NCBI GenBank assembly: GCA_030267565.1
Contig: BRXU01000014.1
Span: 248,001 to 312,000 of the forward strand
Source: Pleodorina starrii
Lineage: Eukaryota; Chlorophyta; Chlorophyceae; Chlamydomonadales; Volvocaceae
DNA: 64,000 bases
Direction of reading: 5' to 3'
Shown here: one piece after another, positions 24,129-33,393 of the stretch
Layout: every line of letters starts with the position of its first letter
How positions within the stretch are numbered: position 1 is the stretch's first letter
Translations under genes and position numbers: made by a program
Notes under the pieces: model-generated
What the model saw: the letters and a program-made list of their open reading frames with translations, nothing else
Told to the model about the DNA's origin: nothing
Databases searched by the model: none

Positions 24129-25188
24129 TCTTACCAATGCTGGGGGAGAGAGCGGGCAGCGGGCACGGAGCGGCAAATTCCCGGTCGTCGCTTCGTGGTC
24201 TGGTGGAATGGTGCGGCAATATTTTCTCGCTGCGCTGGGCGCCGCCTGAAGGCCTACGGGTGGCGGTTTCTGGCGGATCCCTGGGTCGCGGCCAGCCGGC
24301 CCAGCTGCGATGCGACGGCAGGGCCAATGACGGGGTTGGGGTTTGAGTTAGGGGCGGGGCCCCTGGGGCTGGGGTTCGTGAGCTGTGGTGACATGTAAGA
24401 GAAGCCGTGGGTGCTGGGAGCAGCCGTGGGGCGTGAGTACGGCAGCGGGTTGTCCTGTCACTGGTCCCGGCCGTGGGTGTTGCGGGACTCTCGAGTAAAG
24501 CGAGCGGGTGCCGCGTGCCGTGTCGTGCCGTGCCGTGGCGCCCGCGCCGTCGTGCGACGCGCGGTGTGTGGCGTGCGATGTGTGGTGTGCTGTGCAAGAT
24601 AGCCGAGGTGCACAGCGTCCCGTGCGTGTCTCCCTGCAAACTTGACATCCCGAGCGCATTCCTGGGCCACGAGCGCCCTCCGTTTTATACCTTGAAAAAC
24701 AATTTGCACTTAAAAACAGGCGGGTGATCTGGGGGCCGCGTCGGGGGCGCCGGCGTTGGGGACGAAGGGCGGTGTCTTAACGGACGGCCTGTGGGGCTCG
24801 CCCACGTGTGGCGACGACGGCTGCTTGGGGTGTTTGCTGGCCTGTGTACGACGGCCCGTACGATACTAGGTGCGCTTGGTGGTTGATCCACTGTGTCCGG
24901 CTGTAGTAGGGCCCAGGATACTCCGGCTGGCTGCTAGCTATGAAAGGTCGTCCGTGTCAGTTGGGGCGGTTAAGGCAGTTCGAGGCTGTTTCAAAGGAAT
25001 TTCTTGACCCCATTATTACATTCCCTTGTATTTATCTTTGAGCGCTGTCGTTACTTCCCGACCGAGGCGGCAGTGAGCTTCAGCAGCCACTGCGTTGGGT
25101 GGGTCGGGGTCTCGGGCATTGGAAGGGAGGTAGTTTCAGGTCATGGTAATGCCGCACATAGGCGCACGGCTGTACGACGGTACTTTTT
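24129..25188. other. Intergenic DNA between kinase and minisatellite
   Basis: No gene was recognised on either strand. Short TGTGTGG/CGTGCCG-like direct repeats occur near 24500-24600. Confidence 0.5.
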
Positions 25189-25199
25189 GGGCGGGGCCC

Positions 25200-25850
25200 C
25201 AGCGAGGGAGCGAGGGAGCGAGGGAGCGAGGGAGCGAGGGAGCGAGGGAGCGAGGGAGCGAGGGAGCGAGGGAGCGAGGGAGCGAGGGAGCGAGGGAGCG
25301 AGGGAGCGAGGGAGCGAGGGAGCGAGGGAGCGAGGGAGCGAGGGAGCGAGGGAGCGAGGGAGCGAGGGAGCGAGGGAGCGAGGGAGCGAGGGAGCGAGGG
25401 AGCGAGGGAGCGAGGGAGCGAGGGAGCGAGGGAGCGAGGGAGCGAGGGAGCGAGAGAGCGAGGGAGCGAGGGAGCGAGAGAGTGTGTGTGTGAGGGAGTG
25501 AGAGAGCGAGGGAGCGAGGGAGCGAGGGAGCGAGGGAGCGAGGGAGCGAGGGAGCGAGGGAGTGAGGGAGTGAGAGAGTGCGTGTGTGAGGGAGCGAGAG
25601 AGTGCGTGAGTGCATGTAAGTGCGTGTGAGTGCATGTGAGTGCGTGTGAGTGCGTGTGAGTGCGTGTGAGTGTGAGTGGCTGCATGTGAGTGCGTGTCAG
25701 TGCGTGTTTTTGCGTGTGAGTGCGTGTGAGTGCGTGGGAGTGTGTGTGAGTGCGTGTGAGTGCGTGAGAGTGTGTGTGAGTGTGTGTGAGTGTGTGTGAG
25801 TGCATGTGGGTGTGTGAGTGTGTTTGCGTGTGTGTGGGGGGGGAAGTGTG
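25200..25850. repeat. GAGGGAGC minisatellite passing into GTGAGTGCGT repeats
   Basis: An 8-bp GAGGGAGC unit runs nearly uninterrupted from about 25200 to 25480, with variants to 25580. It then changes to 10-bp GTGAGTGCGT-like units up to about 25850. It is open in several frames on both strands (GSEGARER or SLPRSLAP patterns), but this is a by-product of the 8-bp period and not evidence of a gene. Confidence 0.9.
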
Positions 25851-26346
25851 TGACTGTCGCTCCGTACGCTCGGCCCACCCGGCCAAATCGTACTCGCTCT
25901 GACACTCCTCCTTCTTAGCCGTAGCGCCTCTAGCGTAGCTAGAGAAGCGGAGGCCTTACCCCACTTAAATGTCCGTCCGTCCGTAGGGCTGTAATTTGGA
26001 TTTTCCGGCATTTCGCTTTTCGTTTCGGCATTTCTGATAGCATATTGCACCCTGTATTTCTGATATGCGTGCGTTCATGTGTTCATTCAAGTTGAAGTTT
26101 GAAATAGTAACAGCTCATCGCGGCCAAAGTCGCATCATCGTCTCCGCGCGTGGAAATCATGGCAATCGCTGTCAAAATTTATATAGTGGAATTGTGACAT
26201 GGCGGCGCGATGTGAATCGTATTGCTATCGTGAAGTAGAATTGCTCGGCTCCGAAACCCCGACGCGTAAAGTGCGTAAATTTTTTTTGCGTCGCGGGATG
26301 TGCTGCTCGCATATAGATATATCATAGAAGTCATTTATGTGCGATA

Positions 26347-27080
26347 TCATAGCGTTAGGCTTGTCAAAGTTAGTCGCCTTGCGATTTGCGAGGAAAATGC
26401 GATCGTGCACTCGCGCTACTTAGGATGCTGCATAGCATAGCGTACCGTACCGTTGCATAGCGTAGCGTTGCATAGCGTTGCGTAGCGGATCGTAACGAAG
26501 CATAGCGGAGCGTATCGCGGAGCATAGCGTCGCGTCGTGTAGTCGGCGAATAAAGTCGTGCGCGCCTGCGCAGCGCTCCGCTACTTTCTGCTGCGCTTCG
26601 TTACGCTGTCGCTCGCTCGCTCGCTCGGTTTCATCGCTTTAACGCAAGTCGGCGATTAAAGCCGCGCACGCTCCGCTGCGCTCGGCTCAAAGTTAGTCGC
26701 CGCTCGTCGCCCGAGCAATTTCATAGCGTTAGGCTTGTCAAAATTAGTCGCCTTGCGATTTGCGAGGAAAATGCGATCGTGCACTCGCGCTACTTAGGAT
26801 GCTGCATAGCATAGCGTGGCGTAGCGTTGCATAGCGTTGCGTAGCGGATCGTAACGAAGCATAGCGGAGCGTATCGCGGAGCATAGCGTCGCGTCGTGTA
26901 GTCGGCGAATAAAGTCGTGTGCACCTGTGCAGCTCTCCGCTACGTTCTGCTGCGCTTCGTTACGCTGTCGCTCGCTCGCTCGCTCGCTCGGTTTCATCGC
27001 TTTAACGCAAGTCGGCGATTAAAGCCGCGCACGCTCCGCTGCGCTTGGCTCAAAGTTAGTCGCCGCTCGTCGCCGCTCGT
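26347..27080. repeat. 374-bp tandem duplication
   Basis: The segment starting TCATAGCGTTAGGCTTGTCA at 26347 recurs at 26721 and runs almost unchanged for about 350 bp. It contains TAGCG-rich and CGCTCGCTCG motifs. No coding signal or RNA gene was recognised in it. Confidence 0.8.
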
Positions 27081-27600
27081 CGCGGCTCGCGTCGTCGCCG
27101 CTCGTTATTCGTTGCCGCTCGCCGCCGCTCACCGCCGCATAGCGTAGCATCGCGTCGCGTACCATAGTGTAGTGCAGCGTGAACGCGCCTTCCCGCGGAG
27201 CATAGTGTAGTGTAGCGTCGCGTCACGTCGCGTCGCGTCGCATCGCGTCGCATCGTGTAGTGCAGCGCAGCATGCACGATCGCATTGCAATGCTACACAA
27301 CGCAACACGACGTCGCGTCGTCGCGTCATGTAGCCTAGCGTAGCGTAGCGTAGCATAGCGTTGCGTAGCGGATCGTAATGGAGTGTAGCAGAGCGTAGCG
27401 TGGAGCATCGCGGAGCGTAGCATAGCATCACGTCACGTCACGTAAGATGGTGCAGCGTCGCGTCGCGTCGCGTCGCATCGCGTCATGTAACCTAGCATAG
27501 CGTAGTGCAGCATAGCGTTGCGTAGCGAATCGTAATGGAGCATAGCGTCGCGTCGCGTCGCGTCGCGTCGCGTCGCCTCGCGTCACGTCCGCATCCGCAT
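27080..27600. repeat. Degenerate TAGCG / CGTCG satellite
   Basis: Short degenerate units such as CATAGCG, GTAGCG and CGTCGCGT fill this stretch, ending just before repeat copy B resumes. The open frames rich in Arg/Tyr/Cys here arise from the repeat period. Confidence 0.75.
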
Positions 27601-28749
27601 CCGCAAGGGGCGCTACGGCAGCCCGCGGCCCACAGGGCGCGCGCTTGTGGGACGTGCGTGGGACGTGCGTGGGAAGTAATCGGACAAGTGTGGACTTTCG
27701 GCCAACGGAAAGTCTGCATAAGTAAAAGATCATATTCTTTATTGTACGGTAAATTAATTATTGGAACCCAACCTCGTATGAGAAAAACCAGTTTGGCAGT
27801 CTCCATGGACCGAGGCCGAGGTCAAACCAACACCTCTCGGCCTATAATTAATTCCAGAAGATTCATCGTTCCTTAAGGTGGGATTCTGACATGACGGCGT
27901 GAAATGAATCTTCGTTTCGGAAACAAACTATGTTTGCATTGCGAACATTCTTCCCGCGAGCCGCGACCACACCACAGCAGCTCTGCTAGCCGGTCCGATC
28001 GTCTTGACGCATATTGCTATTACAAAGGTTGCAAGGTGCAAACCATGAGGGGCAAAATGCTGGTTGTTGGACGCCAAGCCGCCAATGCACGCACGATGCG
28101 GCGCTCTTCTGCGGGCCGCCCGACAAGTCCAGTCGGCAACCTAGGGGACTTCTACAGTCCTGTCCTAATCTTAAAGTTGTCAAGCCTGCTCTACGATACG
28201 GCGGATACCTCGGTAGCGAAGCCTGTGCACTCTCGTCGGCAACTGCACGTCGTCGCGACCCTCGCAAACAGTTCCGCTGTCCTTCTATTGGCAAGTCAGC
28301 CTGCGTGATATGTGAATGATACACTCCACGTCTAGTGTCATGTTACTTAAGCCAATGCGCTCGCGGGAAGAGTTGCACAGTGCCGAGACGGAGCGCGATG
28401 CTGAACATGGGGTGGATTGCTCAAGCCGCAGGCATTTCGGATATAAAGCTCTGGCTGTCTATCAGCAGGACTGTCAGGACACTCTCACACTTGACGCCCT
28501 CGCCGCTCGCTTTGGAAATGATGCCGTATTTCGATCCATGCGCTCATGCACCCGGGGGGATGACGTGATTCGCGCGGCGCCGGCAGGCCTTGCTGACGAC
28601 TCCGCAAGCAGGCATTTCGGGGATACAGCTCTGGCTATATATCAGCAGCATTGTCCACACTTTCGCCCTAGCACTCAACTTAACCCGTACGGATTGAACG
28701 GGGCCCCGCCCTTTTTCCGGCTTCAAGGAAGCCGACACCAACCCCTTGT

Positions 28750-29546
28750 CAATGCCCGCCTCGAAGCGTTATGTTGTCCGCGTGGGCGGCCGAGCAGGCG
28801 GGATGCGCTGGCCGCGCTACATTAATATCGTCCTGTGAACGGCCCGCGCGGATTCTACTAAGGTGACCAAAAACCCGCTTTTCCCGGCACTTTCTACTCA
28901 TGGGCTTCCTCCTTACCTGCCCCGCGTGTCCGCAACGCGGGCAGATGTGTTTGATTTACGGGTGTGCGGCAGGCTTCCGCCTCGGGCATCTCCTCGCTTC
29001 AAGGCTTCCGTTGCTCGAACCAGCATTGTCGAGAGGAAAATGATGGGGTGCAGAGGGCGGCGAAATTCGGCAAGGAGAAGGCGTGCTGACCTCGGCGTTA
29101 GGGAATACACGATGAGGGTTTTCGACCCTGCATCCATTTGCTGACCCCGCAGACAAGGTTTAGGGGAACACGTTTAAGGGAGATGGGCGCGGTGTGGGGG
29201 TTTGTAAACGGAAATGCGTAGGTGGCTGGTTTCGGAGACATCCCTGTCTGTCTGTCTGTCCGCCTGGCCGGCTGGCTGGCTGGCTGGCTGGCTGGCTAGC
29301 GGTCTCAGGAGGGCATCGGCACTCCCGCGGGCTGCGGTTGAGCCCAGTGGCGGCAAGCCGCAGATTTTTGTGACCCTTGCATGCAGATTGGTTGGATGAT
29401 AACATAATGCCAGGTCGTACAAGGGCTTTCTTGCAGGCAAAATATTTGTGTGTAAATTGGTCGCACTGCTGAACGCGACCTTGGCCCCTCTTATTTATTA
29501 GGCTGTCGGTCAGGACATATATTACGGCTGGAGGACGTAGAGAACG
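28750..29546. other. Intergenic DNA with a CTGG/CTGT microsatellite
   Basis: A CTGT then CTGG tetranucleotide run occupies about 29243-29296. No gene was recognised. Two TGTAA motifs on the + strand (near 29202 and 29450) have no obvious gene before them. Confidence 0.5.
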
Positions 29547-31351
29547 TTAATGTACTGCTTCGGGTGCTGCTGCTGCTGCAGGCTGCTGCCGCGGTGGCGG
29601 CCATTCCGGCCGTGGTGGTGGCCGCTCCGGCTGTGGCTGTGACTGCAGCCGTAACTGCGGCTGTGGCCTTGCCTGGCTTGGCTGTGGCGGCAGCTGCCAT
29701 TGTTGGCAACGGCTGTGGGTGCCGTTGCCCAACATGCTGCTACTGCTGCTGCTGCTACTGCCGACGGAATCGCTGCTGGTGACGGGCATGATGCGCAGGC
29801 GGCTGCGGTCGTGGTTGCGGTTGCGGTCGTGGCTGCACCAGCGGCGGCTGGTTGGTGCGACACGGAATGGGGTGCTGGAAGGTCGAGGATCAACTTGAAC
29901 GGCGGCACGCATTGCGGTGAACAGAGGGAGGTACAAAGGAAGAGGCAAGGGTGGTTGAACTGTTGAGCTTGAGGAAACAAGGGCCAGTTTGGTCACACCG
30001 AAATTGGCTGGGCTTTTACGAAAGGTTAATCGTCTGCGGGAAGGGAGTCGCGGAGCCGCGGAACCAGCTCATATGCGCGCGTGTGGCTTGCGGATCGGCG
30101 CGTGCGGCAATGGCGCCTGCGGGTGTGTGCGGCGGCGGCTGCGGTTGTGGATACGTGCGCAGGCTGCGGGTTGGTGAGCGGTGCGGCGTCTCCGCCATCT
30201 TTCCGACAGCGCGATGCCCGCTCCCTGCTGCCGCACTTTACCACCGTACCGCCCGCACCACTCCCTAAGCCCATCCTGCCCTTGCAGTGCTTTGTCGGGG
30301 GGCCCGGCAGCCGCAGGACCCGCTGTGTAGCCATGCTCCCAACCGAGCTTTTGCTACAACCGTGGGCCACCGCAGCGCGGAGTGCAGGGCGGGGTTGGGT
30401 GGGTGGGTGGGTGGACGGCTGAACTTTCGATGATGGCGGCGCCTGGGGCGTCTTGCGAACGGAAAACACGTAAAGTGGAACGGCGGCGGGGAGGAAGGGC
30501 GAGTAAGGAACCTAAAACTGTGAATTCGCGCCCGCGCGCGTCGCGCGTCGCGCGAGTCGGCTGCGCTACCTGATGCCGCTGGAGCTGTCAAAACGTTTGT
30601 TCCACGCACCTGGCTGTGGCCCTCCTCCCAAAATCATGGTGTTGTGGTTCCGTGCCGTATTTCGTATTCGATGAAAGAATTGCTTTCGTGCGCGTCTGGT
30701 GGAAGGGCCGCGCGTTACTGATCGCGAGGCGCGTGATGCTGATGGTACTGCTGAGGGTCTTGCGGAGTGTGCGTATGGCGAGCCGCCGCCGGCGGAGCTT
30801 GCATGGAGGAATTGATGCCGTACGGTTGAGGATATGTAGGCTGTGGGAAATCAAGTGGAGTAGGCCCGAAAGTGTCCCCGGCTTCAGGACGGTCGTTAAA
30901 ATAGAAGTGTAGCTGCGATGGTAATGGCGGGCTTTTGGTTCAATGATGGCCGCTGGGTTGAATGTTGCTACTTCCTCGGTTATTGTCGATGCTGCTGCTG
31001 GGGGATTGGGGCAGTAAGAGCGGAAGAGTGCGGTAACAGCCGGCGATCTGCGGGTGCCCGGCAGACGGTGTGTTCTTAAGCAGAGCATGGAGCTCCACCT
31101 ACGGCCTGCGACGCCGGGCAGACTGCTTACTGGTGGGCCCTCCCGAAATCGTAAGCGTCAGATGCAGCGGGAAGCCTCAAGAGGAAGTCCTACAAGGAAA
31201 CTTCATATCACCAAAACCCAGAAGCTGCCAAGACAAGGGATTGCGGTCATCATCCTTTCTAGGGCACATCATCTGGCACCTCACCAAGCAGGGCTTTTTG
31301 CGCTCATGGCTACCGGTTACGGTTATCCTGCGGGCAAGGACCAGGAGGATG
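29547..31351. other. Low-complexity region between repeats, no firm gene
   Basis: The stretch holds CTG-rich microsatellite DNA (29560-29780), a GGGTGGGT run near 30400 and, apart from the minus-strand candidate exon entered separately, nothing recognisable. It may contain a low-complexity gene on the minus strand that cannot be resolved from sequence alone. Confidence 0.4.
30715..30912 (-). CDS. Candidate terminal exon of a Pro/Gln/His-rich protein (uncertain)
   Basis: On the minus strand, an acceptor-like ...CATCGCAG precedes 66 codons ending in TAA. They begin LHFYFNDRPEAG, pass through DFPQPTYPQPYG and PQDPQQYHQHHAPRDQ. The composition resembles coding low-complexity DNA more than the other frames do. 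Further Gln/Pro-rich minus-strand frames occur at 30016-30198 and 29547-29900, ending QQQQHPKQY or PPRQQPA depending on frame. No family, start exon or poly(A) signal was found; this could equally be non-coding repeat-rich sequence. Confidence 0.2.
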   Translation of the reverse strand, partial: LHFYFNDRPEAGDTFGPTPLDFPQPTYPQPYGINSSMQAPPAAARHTHTPQDPQQYHQHHAPRDQ

Positions 31352-32842
31352 TGTTGTGAGTGAGCAACACTCATATACGAAGAGAAGTCGTAGCAGTAAA
31401 TACGGCCCATGGAGGGGCCGGGCGCTTTGCTGACTTTAACAGGTTATGAGCCCCGATCGCAAGTGCGCGGCTGGCCGAGAGGCCGCCGGTTCGATTCCCG
31501 CTGGCTGTTGACCAGGGCTGGGAGGCCGGGACGAGGCAGTCTGGGGGAGAACGTGAGGACTTATGGAGTGTCGCTCACGGGGGAGTGTTGTGAGTGAGCA
31601 ACACTCATACGAAGAGAAGTCGTAGCAGTAAATACGGCCCATGGAGGGGCCGGGCGCTTTGCTGACTTCCACAGGTTATGAGCCCCGATCGCAAGTGCGC
31701 GGCTGGCCGAGAGGTCGCCGGTTCGATTCCCGCTGGCTGTTGACCAGGGCTGGGGGACCGGGACGAGGCAGCCTGGGGGAGAACGTGAGAACTTATGGAG
31801 TGTCGCTCACGGGGGAGTGTTGTGAGTGAGCAACACTCATATACGAAGAGAAGTCGTAGCAGTCAATACGGCCCATGGAGGGGCCGGGCGCTTTGCTGAC
31901 TTCAACAGGTTATGAGCCCCGATCGCAAGTGCGCGGCTGGCCGAGAGGCCGCCGGTTCGATTCCCGCTGGCTGTTGACCAGGGCTGGGAGGCCGGGACGA
32001 GGCAGTCTGGGGGAGAACGTGAGGACTTATGGAGTGTCGCTCACGGGGGAGTGTTGTGAGTGAGCAACACTCATATACGAAGAGAAGTCGTAGCAGTAAA
32101 TACGGCCCATGGAGGGGCCGGGCGCTTTGCTGACTTTAACAGGTTATGAGCCCCGATCGCAAGTGCGCGGCTGGCCGAGAGGCCGCCGGTTCGATTCCCG
32201 CTGGCTGTTGACCAGGGCTGGGAGGCCGGGACGAGGCAGTCTGGGGGAGAACGTGAGGACTTATGGAGTGTCGCTCACGGGGGAGTGTTGTGAGTGAGCA
32301 ACACTCATACGAAGAGAAGTCGTAGCAGTAAATACGGCCCATGGAGGGGCCGGGCGCTTTGCTGACTTCCACAGGTTATGAGCCCCGATCGCAAGTGCGC
32401 GGCTGGCCGAGAGGTCGCCGGTTCGATTCCCGCTGGCTGTTGACCAGGGCTGGGGGACCGGGACGAGGCAGCCTGGGGGAGAACGTGAGAACTTATGGAG
32501 TGTCGCTCACGGGGGAGTGTTGTGAGTGAGCAACACTCATATACGAAGAGAAGTCGTAGCAGTCAATACGGCCCATGGAGGGGCCGGGCGCTTTGCTGAC
32601 TTCAACAGGTTATGAGCCCCGATCGCAAGTGCGCGGCTGGCCGAGAGGTCGCCGGTTCGATTCCCGCTGGCTGTTGACCAGGGCTGGGAGGCCGGGACGA
32701 GGCAGTCTGGGGGAGAACGTGAGGACTTATGGAGTGTCGCTCACGGGGGAGTGTTGTGAGTGAGCAACACTCATATACGAAGAGAAGTCGTAGCAGTAAA
32801 TACGGCCCATGGAGGGGCCGGGCGCTTTGCTGACTTTAACAG
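31352..32842 (+). repeat. Tandem array of 232/234-bp units with tRNA-like promoter boxes, in a 700-bp higher-order repeat
   Basis: Six complete units and a partial seventh run head to tail. Corresponding points lie at 31409, 31641, 31875, 32109, 32341, 32575 and 32809, a 232-234-234 pattern that repeats every 700 bp. Each unit holds TGGCCGAGAGG (or AGG-T variants), matching a tRNA-Leu/Ser type A box, and GGTTCGATTCC, a canonical B box; in unit 1 these are 31472-31482 and 31488-31498. The B box sits in a T-arm-like GCCGG-TTCGATT-CCCGC. The A-B gap is far shorter than in a tRNA, so this is not a functional tRNA. Each unit also carries TGAGTGAGCAACACTCA, a short palindrome. Each unit has a 62-codon frame, explained by the repetition rather than by coding. 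Confidence 0.85.
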
Positions 32843-33393
32843 GATGCGCCTGCTAACTTTCAGCGCATTCTAGAGAAAGGAGGCTAAAAGTTATCCGACA
32901 CCGACAGCGACGTCGTCCTCCAGGATGAGGGGTTCAGGACTTCGGGTCGCCCGCGCGCCCCCCAGCGCAGGCGTCACAAGCTCGTACAACGGAATCGGCT
33001 CATGGAACCTGCAAACTTGCGACCCGCAACCTGCACGTACCAGTGCTTGAGGTTATGCTGCAAGTGTTTCACAGCTTAGACAGAACGGGTAAGCGGTCAT
33101 CATAAGCGGCCAGGGCGGGCCACCACAACCCCGCATGTACGGCCGTCAGTTTGCGGTTTGGCGGGAGACGCCCAACTTAACATGGTCTTTGCGCAAAGGT
33201 CGCCTTGTGACGCATGTTTTTTCATTGTACTATATGCCGCTGTATTGTTTGCCCAGTAAACTCATCAGAATTCCCCAATCCTCTCTGAACCAAGTAACGA
33301 AATCGAATGACGGGTTGCCTTTACGAGGTGCGACACTTACTGCAACTCTTGTTCCTCCAGCACTGCTACTGAGTGTATAAACATTTTCAACAG
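32843..33393. other. Array flank and probable first intron of the DNAJC9-like gene
   Basis: The tandem array stops abruptly at 32842. The pyrimidine-rich end at 33393 (TTTTCAACAG) is a good splice acceptor. A short initiating exon encoding the start of the J domain is expected upstream but was not identified here or before the array. Confidence 0.4.

Larger units (their letters stand above)
25189..28749. repeat. Dispersed repeat, copy B, expanded by satellite DNA
   Basis: The left end repeats the 23-bp start of copy A (ACTTTTTGGGCGG..., with GGGCGGGGCCCC at 25189-25200). The right part, 27687-28749, matches copy A 11781-12831. GGGGCCCCGCCC at 28700-28711 again mirrors the left end. Between them lie about 2.4 kb absent from copy A: a minisatellite, an AT-richer stretch (25.9-26.3 kb), a 374-bp duplication and TAGCG/CGTCG satellite. 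Either the element captured or expanded this DNA, or the left-end match is chance. Confidence 0.5.

Noticed and set aside
25004..25905. Long open frames rich in GSEGARER (+) and SLPRSLAP (-)
   Set aside because: They come directly from the GAGGGAGC minisatellite, which is open in several frames on both strands.
29522..29980. His/Ser/Gly-rich minus-strand frame ending QQQQHPKQYINVLYVLQP
   Set aside because: It rests on a CTG microsatellite open in several frames, with no splice or family support. It is mentioned only as context for the uncertain minus-strand candidate.
31466..31505. Functional tRNA gene in each tandem unit
   Set aside because: The A and B boxes are only five bases apart and no anticodon arm or acceptor stem can be formed.
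31409..32763. Six repeated 62-codon open frames starting MEGPGALL
   Set aside because: They recur because the 232/234-bp unit recurs. They span the tRNA-like boxes and show no protein-level selection or family.
31352..32842. Regular array that might suggest a CRISPR
   Set aside because: The units are contiguous with no unique spacers, the period is over 230 bp, there are no cas genes, and the surroundings are clearly eukaryotic nuclear DNA.
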